This document shows positions 36,911 to 46,288 of a DNA stretch of 64,000 nucleotides, piece after piece. Position 1 is the first letter of the stretch, and every line of letters starts with the position of its first letter. Source of the stretch: CAIWHR01 sp963809965 (GTDB taxonomy: Bacteria > Pseudomonadota > Gammaproteobacteria > Burkholderiales > Casimicrobiaceae); contig CAWELU010000013.1 of the NCBI GenBank assembly GCA_963809965.1, forward strand, positions 1 through 64,000, read 5' to 3'. A model generated the notes under the pieces. It saw nothing but the letters and a program-made list of their open reading frames with translations. It searched no databases and was not told where the DNA came from. Position numbers and translations under genes: made by a program.

Positions 36911-38374
36911 CTACGCCGTGCCGCCGACGGTGAGACTGTCGATCCTGAGCGTCGGCTGCCCCACGCCCACCGGAACGCTCTGGCCGTCCTTGCCACAGGT
37001 GCCGATGCCGCCATCGAGCTGCAGATCGTTGCCGACCATCGATACGCGCGTCAGCACGTCGGGGCCATTGCCGATCAGCGTCGCGCCCTTCACCGGATAG
37101 GCTAGCTTTCCGTTCTCGATCTTCCACGCTTCGGCGGCGGAGAACACGAACTTGCCGCTCGTGATGTCCACCTGACCGCCGCCGAAATTGACCGCATAGA
37201 GTCCGTCGGCGACCGACGCGATAATGGCGGCGGGATCGTGCTCCCCCGCCAGCATCAGCGTGTTGGTCATGCGCGGCATCGGCAGGTGGGCGAAGGACTC
37301 GCGGCGGCCGTTGCCGGTCGACGCGACGCCCATCAGGTGCGCGTTGAGCCGATCCTGCATGTAGCCACGCAGAATGCCGTCTTCGATCAACACCGTGCGT
37401 TGCGTCGGATTGCCTTCGTCGTCAATGTTGAGCGAGCCGCGCCGCCGGTCGATCGTCCCGTCGTCGACGACCGTGATCCCCCGTGCGGCCACCTGCTCGC
37501 CGACCCGGCCCGAGAACGCGCTCGTGCCCTTGCGGTTGAAGTCGCCCTCGAGACCATGGCCGATCGCCTCGTGCAGCAGAATGCCCGGCCAGCCGGGACC
37601 GAGCACCACGGTCGTGGTGCCGGCAGGCGTCTCGCGCGCGCCCAGATTGAGCAACGCCTGATCGACCGCCTGCGTCGCGTACGAAGCGAGCATCGCATCG
37701 GTGAAGTAGCTGTAATCGAAGCGGCCGCCGCCGCCCGCATAGCCCTGCTCGCGGCGGCCGTTCTCCTCGACGATGACCGTCAGGGAGACGCGGACCAGCG
37801 GGCGCACGTCGGCCGCGATCATGCCATCGCTTCGCGCAACGAGGATCGCCTCGAACTCCCCGGCGAGCGACGCCATCACCTGCGCGACGCGCCGATCGCG
37901 CGCGCGCGCCAGACGCTCCAGGCGCTCGAGCAGCGTGACCTTGGCCTCCTCGGCGAGCGAGGCGACCGGATCCTCCGCCGCGTACAGTGCGTGCGCCGGC
38001 CCGACCCGGGCGAGCGCCGCGACGGCGGAGGCCCCCTGCCGGCCGATCGAGCGCACCGCGACCGCGGCTTCGTCGAGCGCGGCGAGTGTGATGTCGTCCG
38101 AATACGCGAACGCCTGCTTGTCCTTGTGCACCGCACGCACGCCCACACCCCGGTCGATGTTGAACGAGCCCGACTTCACGATCCCCTCTTCCAGACTCCA
38201 GCTCTCCATGCGCGAGTACTGGAAGTAGAGGTCCGCAAAATCGACGTCGTGACTGTGGATCGACGCGAGCACGCGCGAGAGCTGTCCATCGTCGAGCCCC
38301 GCCGGCTCGAGCAGAAGATGCCGCGCCTGTGCGAGCAGGACGCCGCTGACGGGTGGGAGCGAGAGGTCGGTCAT
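36911..38374 (-). CDS. tldD: metalloprotease TldD
   Basis: TldD forms a heterodimeric zinc protease with TldE (PmbA) that trims peptides such as microcin precursors and degrades CcdA. The active-site motif HEAIGHGLEGDF is intact. Other blocks are FADLYFQYSRMESWSLEEGIVKSG at the N-terminus, FSGRVGEQVAARGITVVDDGT, and the C-terminal GGGQVDITSGKFVFS and GTCGKDGQSVPVGVGQPTL. Length is 487 aa from the ATG at 38374, with no frame break. No tldE gene is in the window; it is usually elsewhere. Confidence 0.95.
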   Translation of the reverse strand: MTDLSLPPVSGVLLAQARHLLLEPAGLDDGQLSRVLASIHSHDVDFADLYFQYSRMESWSLEEGIVKSGSFNIDRGVGVRAVHKDKQAFAYSDDITLAALDEAAVAVRSIGRQGASAVAALARVGPAHALYAAEDPVASLAEEAKVTLLERLERLARARDRRVAQVMASLAGEFEAILVARSDGMIAADVRPLVRVSLTVIVEENGRREQGYAGGGGRFDYSYFTDAMLASYATQAVDQALLNLGARETPAGTTTVVLGPGWPGILLHEAIGHGLEGDFNRKGTSAFSGRVGEQVAARGITVVDDGTIDRRRGSLNIDDEGNPTQRTVLIEDGILRGYMQDRLNAHLMGVASTGNGRRESFAHLPMPRMTNTLMLAGEHDPAAIIASVADGLYAVNFGGGQVDITSGKFVFSAAEAWKIENGKLAYPVKGATLIGNGPDVLTRVSMVGNDLQLDGGIGTCGKDGQSVPVGVGQPTLRIDSLTVGGTA

Positions 38375-38513
38375 GGGCTTGGGTCGATACGAGGAAGCCC
38401 GGAATCCCGCTCGAGGCGGGCGGAATCGCGGGCGATGCCCGCATTGTGGGGCCGCGCCGCGGGAAGGACAACCACGAGCAAGGACGACCGATGCCCGCGC
38501 GGGTGTGCGAACC

Positions 38514-39260
38514 TTAAGCGTCGCCCGCCGTCGTTGCCGTCGCGCCTTTGCCGAGGTAGGTGGCGGCAACGCGCGGATTGGCGGCGAGCTCGGGACTGGG
38601 CCCTTCGAGCGCTAGTTCGCCGGTCTCGAGCACATACCCGTAATCGGAGACCTGTAGCGCCGCCCGCGCATTCTGCTCGACCAGCAGGATCGCCACGCCG
38701 GCTGCCCGGAGGCTCCCGATAATGCTGAAGATCTCGCGCACGATCAGCGGCGCCAAGCCGAGCGATGGCTCGTCGAGCAACAGCAGCCTGGGTTTTCCCA
38801 TCAGCGCGCGGCCCATCGCGAGCATCTGCCGTTCACCGCCGGACAAGGTGCCTGCGAGCTGGTCGCGTCGCTCCTGGAGGCGGGGAAAGCGCTGGTAGAC
38901 CTCGGCCAAGGTCGCCTTCCAGCCGCGATCGCCGCTCATCGCCCGCTGGAACGCACCGAGCTCGAGGTTGTCGGCGACACTCATGTCGGCGAAGAGCTCG
39001 CGTCGCTCCGGAACCAGGATCAAGCCACGCGCGACACGCTGCTCCACCGCCAACGCGGCCACGGGCGCGCCTAGATACGCGATCTCCCCCTTGGCCGGCA
39101 ACAGACCGATGATCGCTCCCAGCAGCGTGGTCTTGCCGGCGCCGTTGGGACCAATCACCGAGACGATCGTGCCCGGCTGTACCGTCAGCGAGACGTCGTG
39201 GACCGCGCCGACCTTCCCATAGGCGACATGCAGGTGGCGAACGTCGAGCAGCGCGCTCAA
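38514..39260 (-). CDS. livF: branched-chain amino-acid ABC transporter, ATP-binding protein LivF
   Basis: ATPase of a LIV-type importer. Walker A GPNGAGKTT, signature LSGGERQMLAMGRAL, Walker B LLLLDEPSLGLAP and the LivF-type ending (VLETGELALEGPSPELAANPRVAATYLG) are intact. The only sensible start is TTG at 39260 (LSALLDVRHLHVAYG), 28 bp after the livMG stop; further upstream in-frame codons lie inside livMG. Length is 248 aa. It is the last gene of livK-livH-livMG-livF. Confidence 0.93.
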   Translation of the reverse strand: MSALLDVRHLHVAYGKVGAVHDVSLTVQPGTIVSVIGPNGAGKTTLLGAIIGLLPAKGEIAYLGAPVAALAVEQRVARGLILVPERRELFADMSVADNLELGAFQRAMSGDRGWKATLAEVYQRFPRLQERRDQLAGTLSGGERQMLAMGRALMGKPRLLLLDEPSLGLAPLIVREIFSIIGSLRAAGVAILLVEQNARAALQVSDYGYVLETGELALEGPSPELAANPRVAATYLGKGATATTAGDA

Positions 39261-39288
39261 TGGTTGACCCTGGGAGGTGTGCGCCCGC

Positions 39289-41061
39289 TCATACGCCGCC
39301 CAGATACGCCTCGAGCACGGCAGGATTCCTCTGAATTTCGGCGGGCAGGCCTTCCGCAAGCTTCTCGCCGAATTCCATGACAACGAGTCGGTCGGTGATG
39401 CCCATCACGAAATCCATGTCATGTTCGACCAGGAGCACCGTCATGCCCTCCGCCTTCAATTGCCGGAGGAAGGCGGCGAGTTCCTGCTTTTCCAGGTAGC
39501 GCAGCCCCGCCGCCGGTTCGTCGAGCAGCAGCAGCGCGGGGTCGGCCGCCAGTGCGCGCGCGATCTCGACGATTCGCTGGCTTCCGAGCGGCAGGCTGCC
39601 CGCGGCATCGTGAACGTGCGCCGCGAGTCCCACACGCGCGATCGCCCGTGCCGCCTCGGCCCGCGTTCGCCTTTCTTCCGCGCGATCGAGACGCAGCGCG
39701 GAACGAAAGACGCCTGCTTCGCCGCGCAGATAGGCTCCCAGCGCGACGTTCTCGAGCACCGACATGCCCGGAATCAGCTTGACGTGCTGGAACGTGCGAC
39801 CGATCCCCCGCCGGGCGATCTCGAACGGCTTGCAGCCGACGAGCGACTCACCGCGAAACGCGATCTCTCCCGCGGTGAGCGCAAGTGCGCCGGAAATCAG
39901 ATTGAACATCGTCGTCTTGCCGGCCCCATTCGGTCCGATGAGCCCGAGGATTTCGCCGGCCCGGATCGTGAACGAAAGGTCGTTGACCGCGACCAGCCCG
40001 CCGAACTGCTTGCGCACCGCCCTCACCTCCAGCAGCGGACCTGCAAGCGGAGCCTTGTCGCGGACCGGAAGCGACTCGGCCTCCGGCACCGGCGGCTGCG
40101 CCCGCTGCGGAAGGAGGTGCGCGATCCACGGCCACACGCCTTCACGGGCGCGCTGCAGAACGACGATCATCAGCAAACCGAACACGACAACCTCGAAGTT
40201 GCCGCTCTTGCCGAGGAGCGTCGGGAGCACGTCCTGCAGCATCTGCTTCGCGAGCGTGATCAGGGTGGCGCCGATCACGGCCCCCCACACGCTGCCCGCG
40301 CCGCCGACCACGGCCATGAACAGATACTCGATGCCCTGATTGATGCCGAACGGCGTGGGGTTCACGAAGCGCTGCAGATGCGCGTACAGCCAGCCGGAAA
40401 CGCACGCGAGCAGCGCCGCGTAGACGAACACGATGATCTTGAGCCGGGCGCCGTCCACGCCGAACGCCTCGGCCATCTCGATCCGGCCGCGCAGCGCGCG
40501 TATCGCGCGGCCTGGCCGCGAATCGAGCAGGTTGTCGGTCGCCCACAGCGCCGCCAGCGCAATGCCCCAGATCAGGAAATAGTAGAAGCGCTCGTTGCGC
40601 ATCTCGATGCCGAACAGATCGAGCGCCGGAATGCCGGTCAGGCCCGTGTGCCCGCCGAGGCCCTCGACATTGCCGAACAGCATCGCCAGGCTGATGCCCC
40701 ATGCGATCGTGGCCAGCGGCAGATAGTGGCCCTTCATCCGCAGCGTGATGAACCCGAGGAACAGCGCCACCGCGGTGGTCAGCGCGAGGCCGATGACGAG
40801 ATTGACCCACGGCGAGAACGCGTACTCGGTGGATAGGATCGCCGTCGTGTAGGCTCCCAGCCCGACGAATGCCGCCTGGCCGAACGACGTCTGCCCGGCA
40901 ACGCCGGTCAGAAGCACGAGTCCGAGCGCCACGATGCTGTACAGGCCGACGTAGTTGCCGAGCGTCACCCAGAACGGCGGTGCGACGAACGGGATGCCGG
41001 CGAGCGCGATGACGAAACCCGCATAACCCCACGCTCCGAACGGAAGCGCGCGCGGTTTCAT
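39289..41061 (-). CDS. livMG: LivM-LivG fusion: permease and ATPase of LIV-type ABC transporter
   Basis: One uninterrupted 590-residue frame contains a LivM permease (residues 1 to about 315, with GLVLLTGVAGQTSFGQAAFVGLGAY and GGAGSVWGAVIGA) and a LivG ATPase. The ATPase (from about 345) has GPNGAGKTTMFNLISG, LPLGSQRIVEIARAL, LLLLDEPAAGL and VEHDMDFVMGITDRLVVMEFG. The join is a Pro/Arg-rich linker (LPQRAQPPVPEAES). The start is ATG 41061. The fusion is genuine in this sequence, since no frame change occurs over 1.7 kb. Similar fused subunits occur in other Betaproteobacteria. It fixes a one-to-one ratio of permease to ATPase. Confidence 0.94.
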   Translation of the reverse strand: MKPRALPFGAWGYAGFVIALAGIPFVAPPFWVTLGNYVGLYSIVALGLVLLTGVAGQTSFGQAAFVGLGAYTTAILSTEYAFSPWVNLVIGLALTTAVALFLGFITLRMKGHYLPLATIAWGISLAMLFGNVEGLGGHTGLTGIPALDLFGIEMRNERFYYFLIWGIALAALWATDNLLDSRPGRAIRALRGRIEMAEAFGVDGARLKIIVFVYAALLACVSGWLYAHLQRFVNPTPFGINQGIEYLFMAVVGGAGSVWGAVIGATLITLAKQMLQDVLPTLLGKSGNFEVVVFGLLMIVVLQRAREGVWPWIAHLLPQRAQPPVPEAESLPVRDKAPLAGPLLEVRAVRKQFGGLVAVNDLSFTIRAGEILGLIGPNGAGKTTMFNLISGALALTAGEIAFRGESLVGCKPFEIARRGIGRTFQHVKLIPGMSVLENVALGAYLRGEAGVFRSALRLDRAEERRTRAEAARAIARVGLAAHVHDAAGSLPLGSQRIVEIARALAADPALLLLDEPAAGLRYLEKQELAAFLRQLKAEGMTVLLVEHDMDFVMGITDRLVVMEFGEKLAEGLPAEIQRNPAVLEAYLGGV

Positions 41062-41093
41062 GCGCACCTCGAGGGCGTTGCCCTGCGCATCGC

Positions 41094-42132
41094 CTATTCC
41101 TCCTCGTCGTGATGGTGCGCGGTGAGGCTGCGCCACAGCAGCACAGGAATGATCAGCGTGAAGACGATGACTTCCTTGAAGGCGCTCGCCCAGTACGACG
41201 CGAACGCCTCCAGCAGTCCGACCAGCAGCGCGCCTGCCGCGGCGAGCGGATAGCTGACCAGACCGCCGATGATCGCGCCGACGAAGCCCTTGAGGCTCAC
41301 CAGAAAGCCCGAGTCGTAGTAGACCGTCGTGATCGGGCCGATCAGCACCCCGGAAAAGGCGCAGAGCAGCGCGGCCAGCGTGAAAGTCAACGCGCCCGCC
41401 AGGTTGGGCGACACGCCGCACAGCCGCGCGCCGACCCGATTCAGCGCTGTCGCGCGGAGCGCCTTGCCATAGAGCGTCTTGCCGAAGAACAGGTAGAGCG
41501 CCGCGATCAGTGCGATGCTCGTGAAGACCACGAAAAGCCCCTGCACGCTGACGATGACCTCGCCCACCTGGAACGTCTCGGACGAGAACGCCGGCGTGCG
41601 CGAGCCTTCGGCCCCGAAGAACCACAACCCGAGTCCGGTCAGTGCGAAAGTGGACCGCGACGGAAACGATGAGCAGGACCAGGACGCTCGCCTCGGCCAG
41701 CGGCTGGTAGGCGATCCGGTAGTGGAGGGGGCCGAGCACGGTGACCAGCGCCAGCGCCACCAGGATCTGCGCCCAGAACGGAAGCGACGGCGTGGCCAGC
41801 CACCACGCGGCCCCTGCGATCGCGAGCGGGATGCCCGTCCACACCAGCAATTGGCGCGGAACGCGTCGCGACTCGCCGCGGCGCGCGCACGCATAGACCT
41901 CCATCGCTCCGGCGACCACGGCCATGCCGATCAGGAGCCCGATCGTTCCCGGGGGCCGCCCGAGCTGCAAACCAGCCAGCGTAAGCGTGCCGTAGGCGAC
42001 GAATTCGCCGGAAGGGATCCAGATCACGCGGGTCACCGCGAACACCAGCACGAGCGCCAGCGCCAGCAACGCATAGACGGCGCCGTTGGTGATGCCGTCC
42101 TGGGTCAGCAGCGCGAAGATCGTGGAATCCAT
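41094..42132 (-). CDS. livH: branched-chain amino-acid ABC transporter permease LivH, one frameshift
   Basis: Inner-membrane permease of the LIV importer. MDSTIFALLTQDGITNGAVYALLALAL, TRVIWIPSGEFVAYGTLT, LNRVGARLCGVSPNLAGALTFTLAALLCAFSGVLIG and GLVSYPLAAAGALLVGLLEAF are LivH signatures. One break near 41648 joins two complete halves. The restored length of about 345 is above the usual 290-300, because of an extra helix-rich stretch (residues about 65-140) before the second half. The C-terminus is HHHDEEE. It is 32 bp from livMG. Confidence 0.9.
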
Positions 42133-42167
42133 CGTGGGTAACCGGACGGCACTGCGGTTGCGCCAAC

Positions 42168-42203
42168 AAAAAGGCCGGCTACGGGTGGCCCCGCAGCCGG
42201 CCT
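42168..42203 (-). terminator. intrinsic terminator / attenuator between livK and livH
   Basis: On the minus strand AGGCCGGCT (42203-42195) pairs perfectly with AGCCGGCCT (42180-42172) around a 14-nt loop and is followed by TTTTT. It lies 15 bp after the livK stop and upstream of livH. It parallels the dctP-dctQ hairpin: both follow a binding-protein gene and would let the soluble component exceed the membrane parts. Confidence 0.78.
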
Positions 42204-42218
42204 CGGCTCAGCGTCGGG

Positions 42219-43370
42219 TCATTTCACCAGGACCCACTTGCCGTTGTCGATCTTGATCATCGTCCGCGCCCGGTTGTCGAGGCCGTTGTGATCCTGCGAC
42301 GACATCTTGTAGACGCCATGCGTCGCGACGACTTCCTTCCCGCTTTCGAGGGAATCGCGCAGCGCCGCGCGAAATTCCTTGGTGCCGGGTTTCGCCTTCT
42401 TCAGCGCATCCGGCACGGCGGACGCGAGCAGCAGGTATGCGTCCCAGGCGTGGCCGCCGAACGTCGAGCGCGAGTCCTTACCGTATTTCGCCTCGTACTT
42501 GCCGATGTACTCGGCGGCGGTCTTCTTCAGCGGATTCGAGTCGGGCAACTGCTCGTACACGAGCATCGGCCCGATCGGCAGGATCGTGCCGTCGCCGTCC
42601 TTGCCGACGACGCGAAGGAAATCGGGATTGGCGACGCCGTGCGTCTGGTAGATCTTGCCCTTGTAGCCGCGCGCGACGAGTTCCTTCTGCGGCGTCGCAC
42701 CCGGCGTGCCGGCCGCTGCGATCAGGATGGCGTCGGGCTTGGCGGCGACGAGCTTCAGCACCTGGCCGGTGACCGACGAGTCGGTCCGGTTGTACTTCTC
42801 CTCCGCGACGATGCTGATTCCCGCTGTCTTGGCGGACTGCTTGATTTCCGCGAGCCAGCCATCGCCATAGCCGTCGGCGAAACCGATGTAGCCCATCGTC
42901 TTCACGCCATTGGCCTTCATGTTCACCGCGATGGCGTCGGCCATCAGCGCGTCGCTCTGCGGCGTCTTGAACACCCACTTCGTCTTCGGGTTGGCGGGAT
43001 TGACGATCCGCGCCGACGCGGCCATCGAGATCATCGGCGTCTCCGCGTCGGCCACGACATCGACCATCGCGAGCGAATTGGGCGTGATCGTCGAACCGAC
43101 GACGACGTCGACGTTGTCCTCGGCAATGAGCTTTTTCGTGTTGGTCACCGCCTTGGTGGTGTCGGAGCCGTCGTCGAGGACGATCCAGGTGACCTTCTCG
43201 CCGGCAATCGTCGTGGGCAGGAGCTCGAACGTGTTCTTCTCCGGAATCCCGAGCGACGCGGCGGGACCGGTCGCCGACAGCGTGACGCCGACCTTGATCT
43301 CGGCCTGTACCGCGCCGGCGACCAGTGCGAACCCGGCGATGAGCACCGGCAACAGCTTGCGGACGTGCAT
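42219..43370 (-). CDS. livK: branched-chain amino-acid ABC transporter substrate-binding protein
   Basis: Periplasmic Leu/Ile/Val-type binding protein. The N-terminus MHVRKLLPVLIAGFALVAGAVQA is a signal peptide ending at the AQA-like VQA. The mature part has EIKVGVTLSATGPAASLGIPEKN and VVVGSTITPNSLAMVDVVADAETPMIS. I chose the ATG at 43370 rather than 43376 because AGGAGGT then lies at correct spacing; at 43376 it would abut the start. Length is 383 aa. The ligand may be an aromatic acid or amino acid, as the LIV family is broad. Confidence 0.93.
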   Translation of the reverse strand: MHVRKLLPVLIAGFALVAGAVQAEIKVGVTLSATGPAASLGIPEKNTFELLPTTIAGEKVTWIVLDDGSDTTKAVTNTKKLIAEDNVDVVVGSTITPNSLAMVDVVADAETPMISMAASARIVNPANPKTKWVFKTPQSDALMADAIAVNMKANGVKTMGYIGFADGYGDGWLAEIKQSAKTAGISIVAEEKYNRTDSSVTGQVLKLVAAKPDAILIAAAGTPGATPQKELVARGYKGKIYQTHGVANPDFLRVVGKDGDGTILPIGPMLVYEQLPDSNPLKKTAAEYIGKYEAKYGKDSRSTFGGHAWDAYLLLASAVPDALKKAKPGTKEFRAALRDSLESGKEVVATHGVYKMSSQDHNGLDNRARTMIKIDNGKWVLVK

Positions 43371-43482
43371 GGACATACCTCCTGGAGCCTCGTTGTGGGA
43401 ACGGGATTCGCGCGGCCTCGAACGCGGACCGTCTGTGACCGCGCCGCCTACAGAACCGGACAGCGCGGGCGAGATTCGGCCG

Positions 43483-43511
43483 ATTCTGGCAAACGGGGCG
43501 CGACCGGTCAA
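43483..43511 (-). promoter_or_regulatory. sigma70-type promoter for the liv operon
   Basis: TTGACC (43511-43506) and CAGAAT (43488-43483) stand exactly 17 bp apart on the minus strand. The predicted start near 43476 leaves a leader of about 105 nt before livK. It is the best match in the region. Confidence 0.55.
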
Positions 43512-43532
43512 CGCCAATGCTTGATTTCAGAC

Positions 43533-43557
43533 AAGAAAAGCCTTCGCGGAGGGGCTT
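43533..43557 (-). terminator. possible weak terminator after mscL
   Basis: AAGCC (43557-43553, read on the minus strand) and GGCTT (43542-43538) flank a 10-nt loop and are followed by TTCTT. The stem is only 5 bp, so it is weak. It stands just before the liv promoter and would separate mscL transcription from it. Confidence 0.35.
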
Positions 43558-43609
43558 GCCCGCGGCGGCCCCGTGGTGCGCCACGGTGCCGGATCCCCCA
43601 TTCCGCTTT

Positions 43610-44038
43610 CTATTTCTTCAGCGCGTCGCGAATCTCGCGGAGCAGCACAACGTCTTCCGGCGTCGGGGCCGGCGCGGCCGGCGGGGCCTCGCGCTTGAGG
43701 CGATTGACCTGCTTCACCATCAGGAAAATGATGAACGCGAGGATCAGGAAATTGATCGCGACGGTGATGAAGTTGCCGTAGGCCAGCAGCGGCACGCCGG
43801 CCTTCGTCAGCGCCTCGTAGGTCATCGGTCCACTGTAGCCTGCGGGCGGACTGCCCAGCAGGATGAACCAGTTCGAGAAATCGAGGTTGCCGAAGATCCG
43901 GCCGACGATCGGCATGATGATGTCCTTGACCAGCGAGTCGACGATCTTGCCGAAGGCGCCGCCGATGATCACGCCGACGGCCAGGTCGATCACGCTGCCC
44001 TTGACCGCGAACTCGCGGAACTCGCTTGCGAACGACAT
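43610..44038 (-). CDS. mscL: large-conductance mechanosensitive channel
   Basis: MscL is the pentameric inner-membrane valve that opens under hypo-osmotic shock. SEFREFAVKGSVIDLAVGVIIGGAFGKIVDSLV, the first helix with its gate glycines, is intact. The periplasmic loop, the second helix (GNFITVAINFLILAFIIFLMVKQ) and the C-terminal helix (EDVVLLREIRDALK) follow. Length is 142 aa. An AGAGGAG site precedes the ATG at 44038. It lies 57 bp downstream of glnB and is probably independently expressed. Confidence 0.96.
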   Translation of the reverse strand: MSFASEFREFAVKGSVIDLAVGVIIGGAFGKIVDSLVKDIIMPIVGRIFGNLDFSNWFILLGSPPAGYSGPMTYEALTKAGVPLLAYGNFITVAINFLILAFIIFLMVKQVNRLKREAPPAAPAPTPEDVVLLREIRDALKK

Positions 44039-44094
44039 TCCGATTCTCCTCTGGGGTCTGGTCCGTGGCTCGGATGGGATGGCGCGCCGGGACG

Positions 44095-44433
44095 CTAGAC
44101 CGCGGCTTCGCCGGACTCGCCGGTGCGGATGCGCACGATCTGCTCGACCGCGGTGACGAAGATCTTGCCGTCGCCGATCTTGCCGGTGCGCGCGGCCTTG
44201 ATGATCGCCTCGATCGCGCGCTCGACGTCCGCTTCCGCGATGATCAGTTCGACCTTGACCTTGGGCAGGAAGTCGACGACATACTCGGCGCCCCGGTAGA
44301 GCTCGGTGTGCCCCTTCTGGCGGCCGAAGCCCTTGACTTCGGTCACCGTGAGCCCGGTGACTCCGATCTCGGAGAGCGCTTCACGGACCTCGTCGAGCTT
44401 GAACGGCTTGATGATCGCTTCGATCTTCTTCAT
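44095..44433 (-). CDS. glnB: nitrogen regulatory protein P-II
   Basis: PII signals 2-oxoglutarate and ATP/ADP status to GlnE, NtrB and others. The 112-residue protein has Tyr51 in the T-loop (HTELYRGAEYVVDFLPK), where GlnD adds UMP. It also has the C-terminal KIGDGKIFVTAVEQIVRIRTGE block. The sequence is of GlnB type. No amtB is adjacent, which argues against GlnK. It lies downstream of nadE, an arrangement common in Betaproteobacteria. With glnE in this window, two parts of the same ammonia-control cascade are present. Confidence 0.93.
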   Translation of the reverse strand: MKKIEAIIKPFKLDEVREALSEIGVTGLTVTEVKGFGRQKGHTELYRGAEYVVDFLPKVKVELIIAEADVERAIEAIIKAARTGKIGDGKIFVTAVEQIVRIRTGESGEAAV

Positions 44434-44558
44434 GGCGGCATGCTGGGGGGATCACATCGATGGCAACGGTCCTCCAGCGTAGCTTACACCATGCGGGAGG
44501 GCACTCCTAGCGGCCGGCGGGAGCAGGCGTCCGGTCGTGTGGGCACAAGGTCGTAGCG

Positions 44559-46195
44559 TTACCCGGGGGAGCTTTCCGCGCCCGGGACGCTCTCCCATTC
44601 CTGCCATGCGGACGTGATCGGGTAACGCCAATCCTTGCCGAAGCCGCGGGGCGTGATCCGGATGCCCACCGCGGCCTGCCGCCGTTTGTATTCGTTCACC
44701 TTGATCAGCCGCACGACCTTGCGCACATGTGCGGGCGAGAACCCCATGGCGACGATCTCGGTGGGGCTCCTGTCCTGCTCGACGTACGCCTCGAGGATGC
44801 CGTCGAGCGCGTCGTAGGGCGGCAGCGAATCCTGGTCGAGCTGGTCGGCCCGCAACTCCGCGGACGGAGGGCGCGTGATGATCCGCTCGGGGATCACGCG
44901 ACCGAGGTTGTTGCGGTATCGGCACAGCCGATAGACGAGCGTCTTGCTGATGTCCTTCAGCACGCCGAAGCCGCCCGCCATGTCGCCGTACAGCGTCGCG
45001 TAGCCCACTGCCATCTCGGATTTGTTGCCGGTCGTAAGCACGATCGAGCCGAACTTGTTCGACAGGGCCATCAGCACGGTGCCGCGGATGCGCGCCTGGA
45101 TGTTCTCCTCGGTGGCGTCGGGCGCAACGTCGCGGAATTCCCCTTCCAGCGCACCGAGAAACGCGCCGAACATCGGATCGATCGGGATCTCGTCGTAGCG
45201 CACGCCGAGGATGCCGGCCATCGCTCGCGCGTCCTCGAGGCTTATCGGCCGGGTGTAGCGCGAAGGCAGCATCACCGCGCGCACGCGATCGCGCCCGAGC
45301 GCGTCGACCGCGATCGCCAATGTCAGCGCCGAATCGACGCCGCCGGACAAGCCGAGCAGAACGCCAGGAAAGCGGTTCTTGCCGACGTAATCCCGCACGC
45401 CCATCACCAACGCCGCGTACACGTGCGCCTCGATACGCGAGTCGAGCGAGCCGCGAACCGTCTTCGGCACGCCATCCTCCAACGTGACGAGGGCGAGCGT
45501 CTCGTGCCACGCGGGCAATTGCTGCACGACTTCTCCGCTCCCGTTGGTGACGAACGATGCGCCGTCGAAGACGAGCTCGTCCTGGCCGCCTACGCGGTTG
45601 ACGTAGACGACCGGCAAACCGGTGTCGCGGGCTCGGGCGGCGACGTGCTCGCGCCGCAACGCCTGCTGGCGCAGGTGATAAGGCGAGCCATTGGCGACTG
45701 CCAGCAGCTGCGCGCCGGCGGCCCTTGCCTGGCGCGCGGGCTCGGCGAACCAGATGTCCTCGCAGACGAGGAGGCCGAACCGCGTTCCGTCGACATCGAC
45801 GACGCACGGTGCGCTCCCCGATTCGAAATAGCGCTCCTCGTCGAACACCGTGTAGTTGGGCAGCCGCTGCTTGCGGTACACCTGCGCGACCCGACGCTCG
45901 CGCAGGACCGCGAGCGCATTGAAGCATTTCCCGCCGTCGCGCTCCGGAAAGCCGACGATGACCGCCGTGCCGCTCACCGCCTGCCGCCAGCGCGACGAGT
46001 TCCGCGCGCGCAGGCGTCGATGAACGCCGGGCGCAGCAGCAGGTCCTCGGGCGGATACCCGCACAGTGAAAGCTCCGGCGTGACGAGAAGGCGCGCACCG
46101 CCTCGCTCGGCCTCGGCGAGCGCCGCCGCTATCGCGCGGGCGTTGCCATCGAGGTCGCCCAGCACCTGGTTCGACTGCGCTATCGCAAGCTGCAT
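44559..46195 (-). CDS. nadE: glutamine-dependent NAD+ synthetase, frameshifted
   Basis: Two-domain NadE: an N-terminal nitrilase-type glutaminase feeds ammonia to the C-terminal synthetase that makes NAD from deamido-NAD. The start MQLAIAQSNQVLGDLDGNAR at 46195 is typical. The glutaminase Glu lies in VTPELSLCGYPPEDLLLR, the Lys in RKQRLPNY and the Cys in LLVCEDIWF. The synthetase ATP loop is LGLSGGVDSALTLAIA, and SNKFGSIVLTTGNKSEMAVGY is intact. One or two breaks lie near 45985-46015. Restored length is about 545 aa. It precedes glnB. Confidence 0.94.
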
Positions 46196-46288
46196 CGCGA
46201 AAATGGTAGCACGCGCCTTCGGCCGCGGGTCCGCTGCGGCGGCGCCTTGCACGCGCGGAGCGCGCACGGGAGAATCGATCCATTGCCG

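Noticed and set aside
44434..44558. Riboswitch or small RNA between nadE and glnB
   Set aside because: The 125-bp gap has no recognisable conserved element or strong hairpin.
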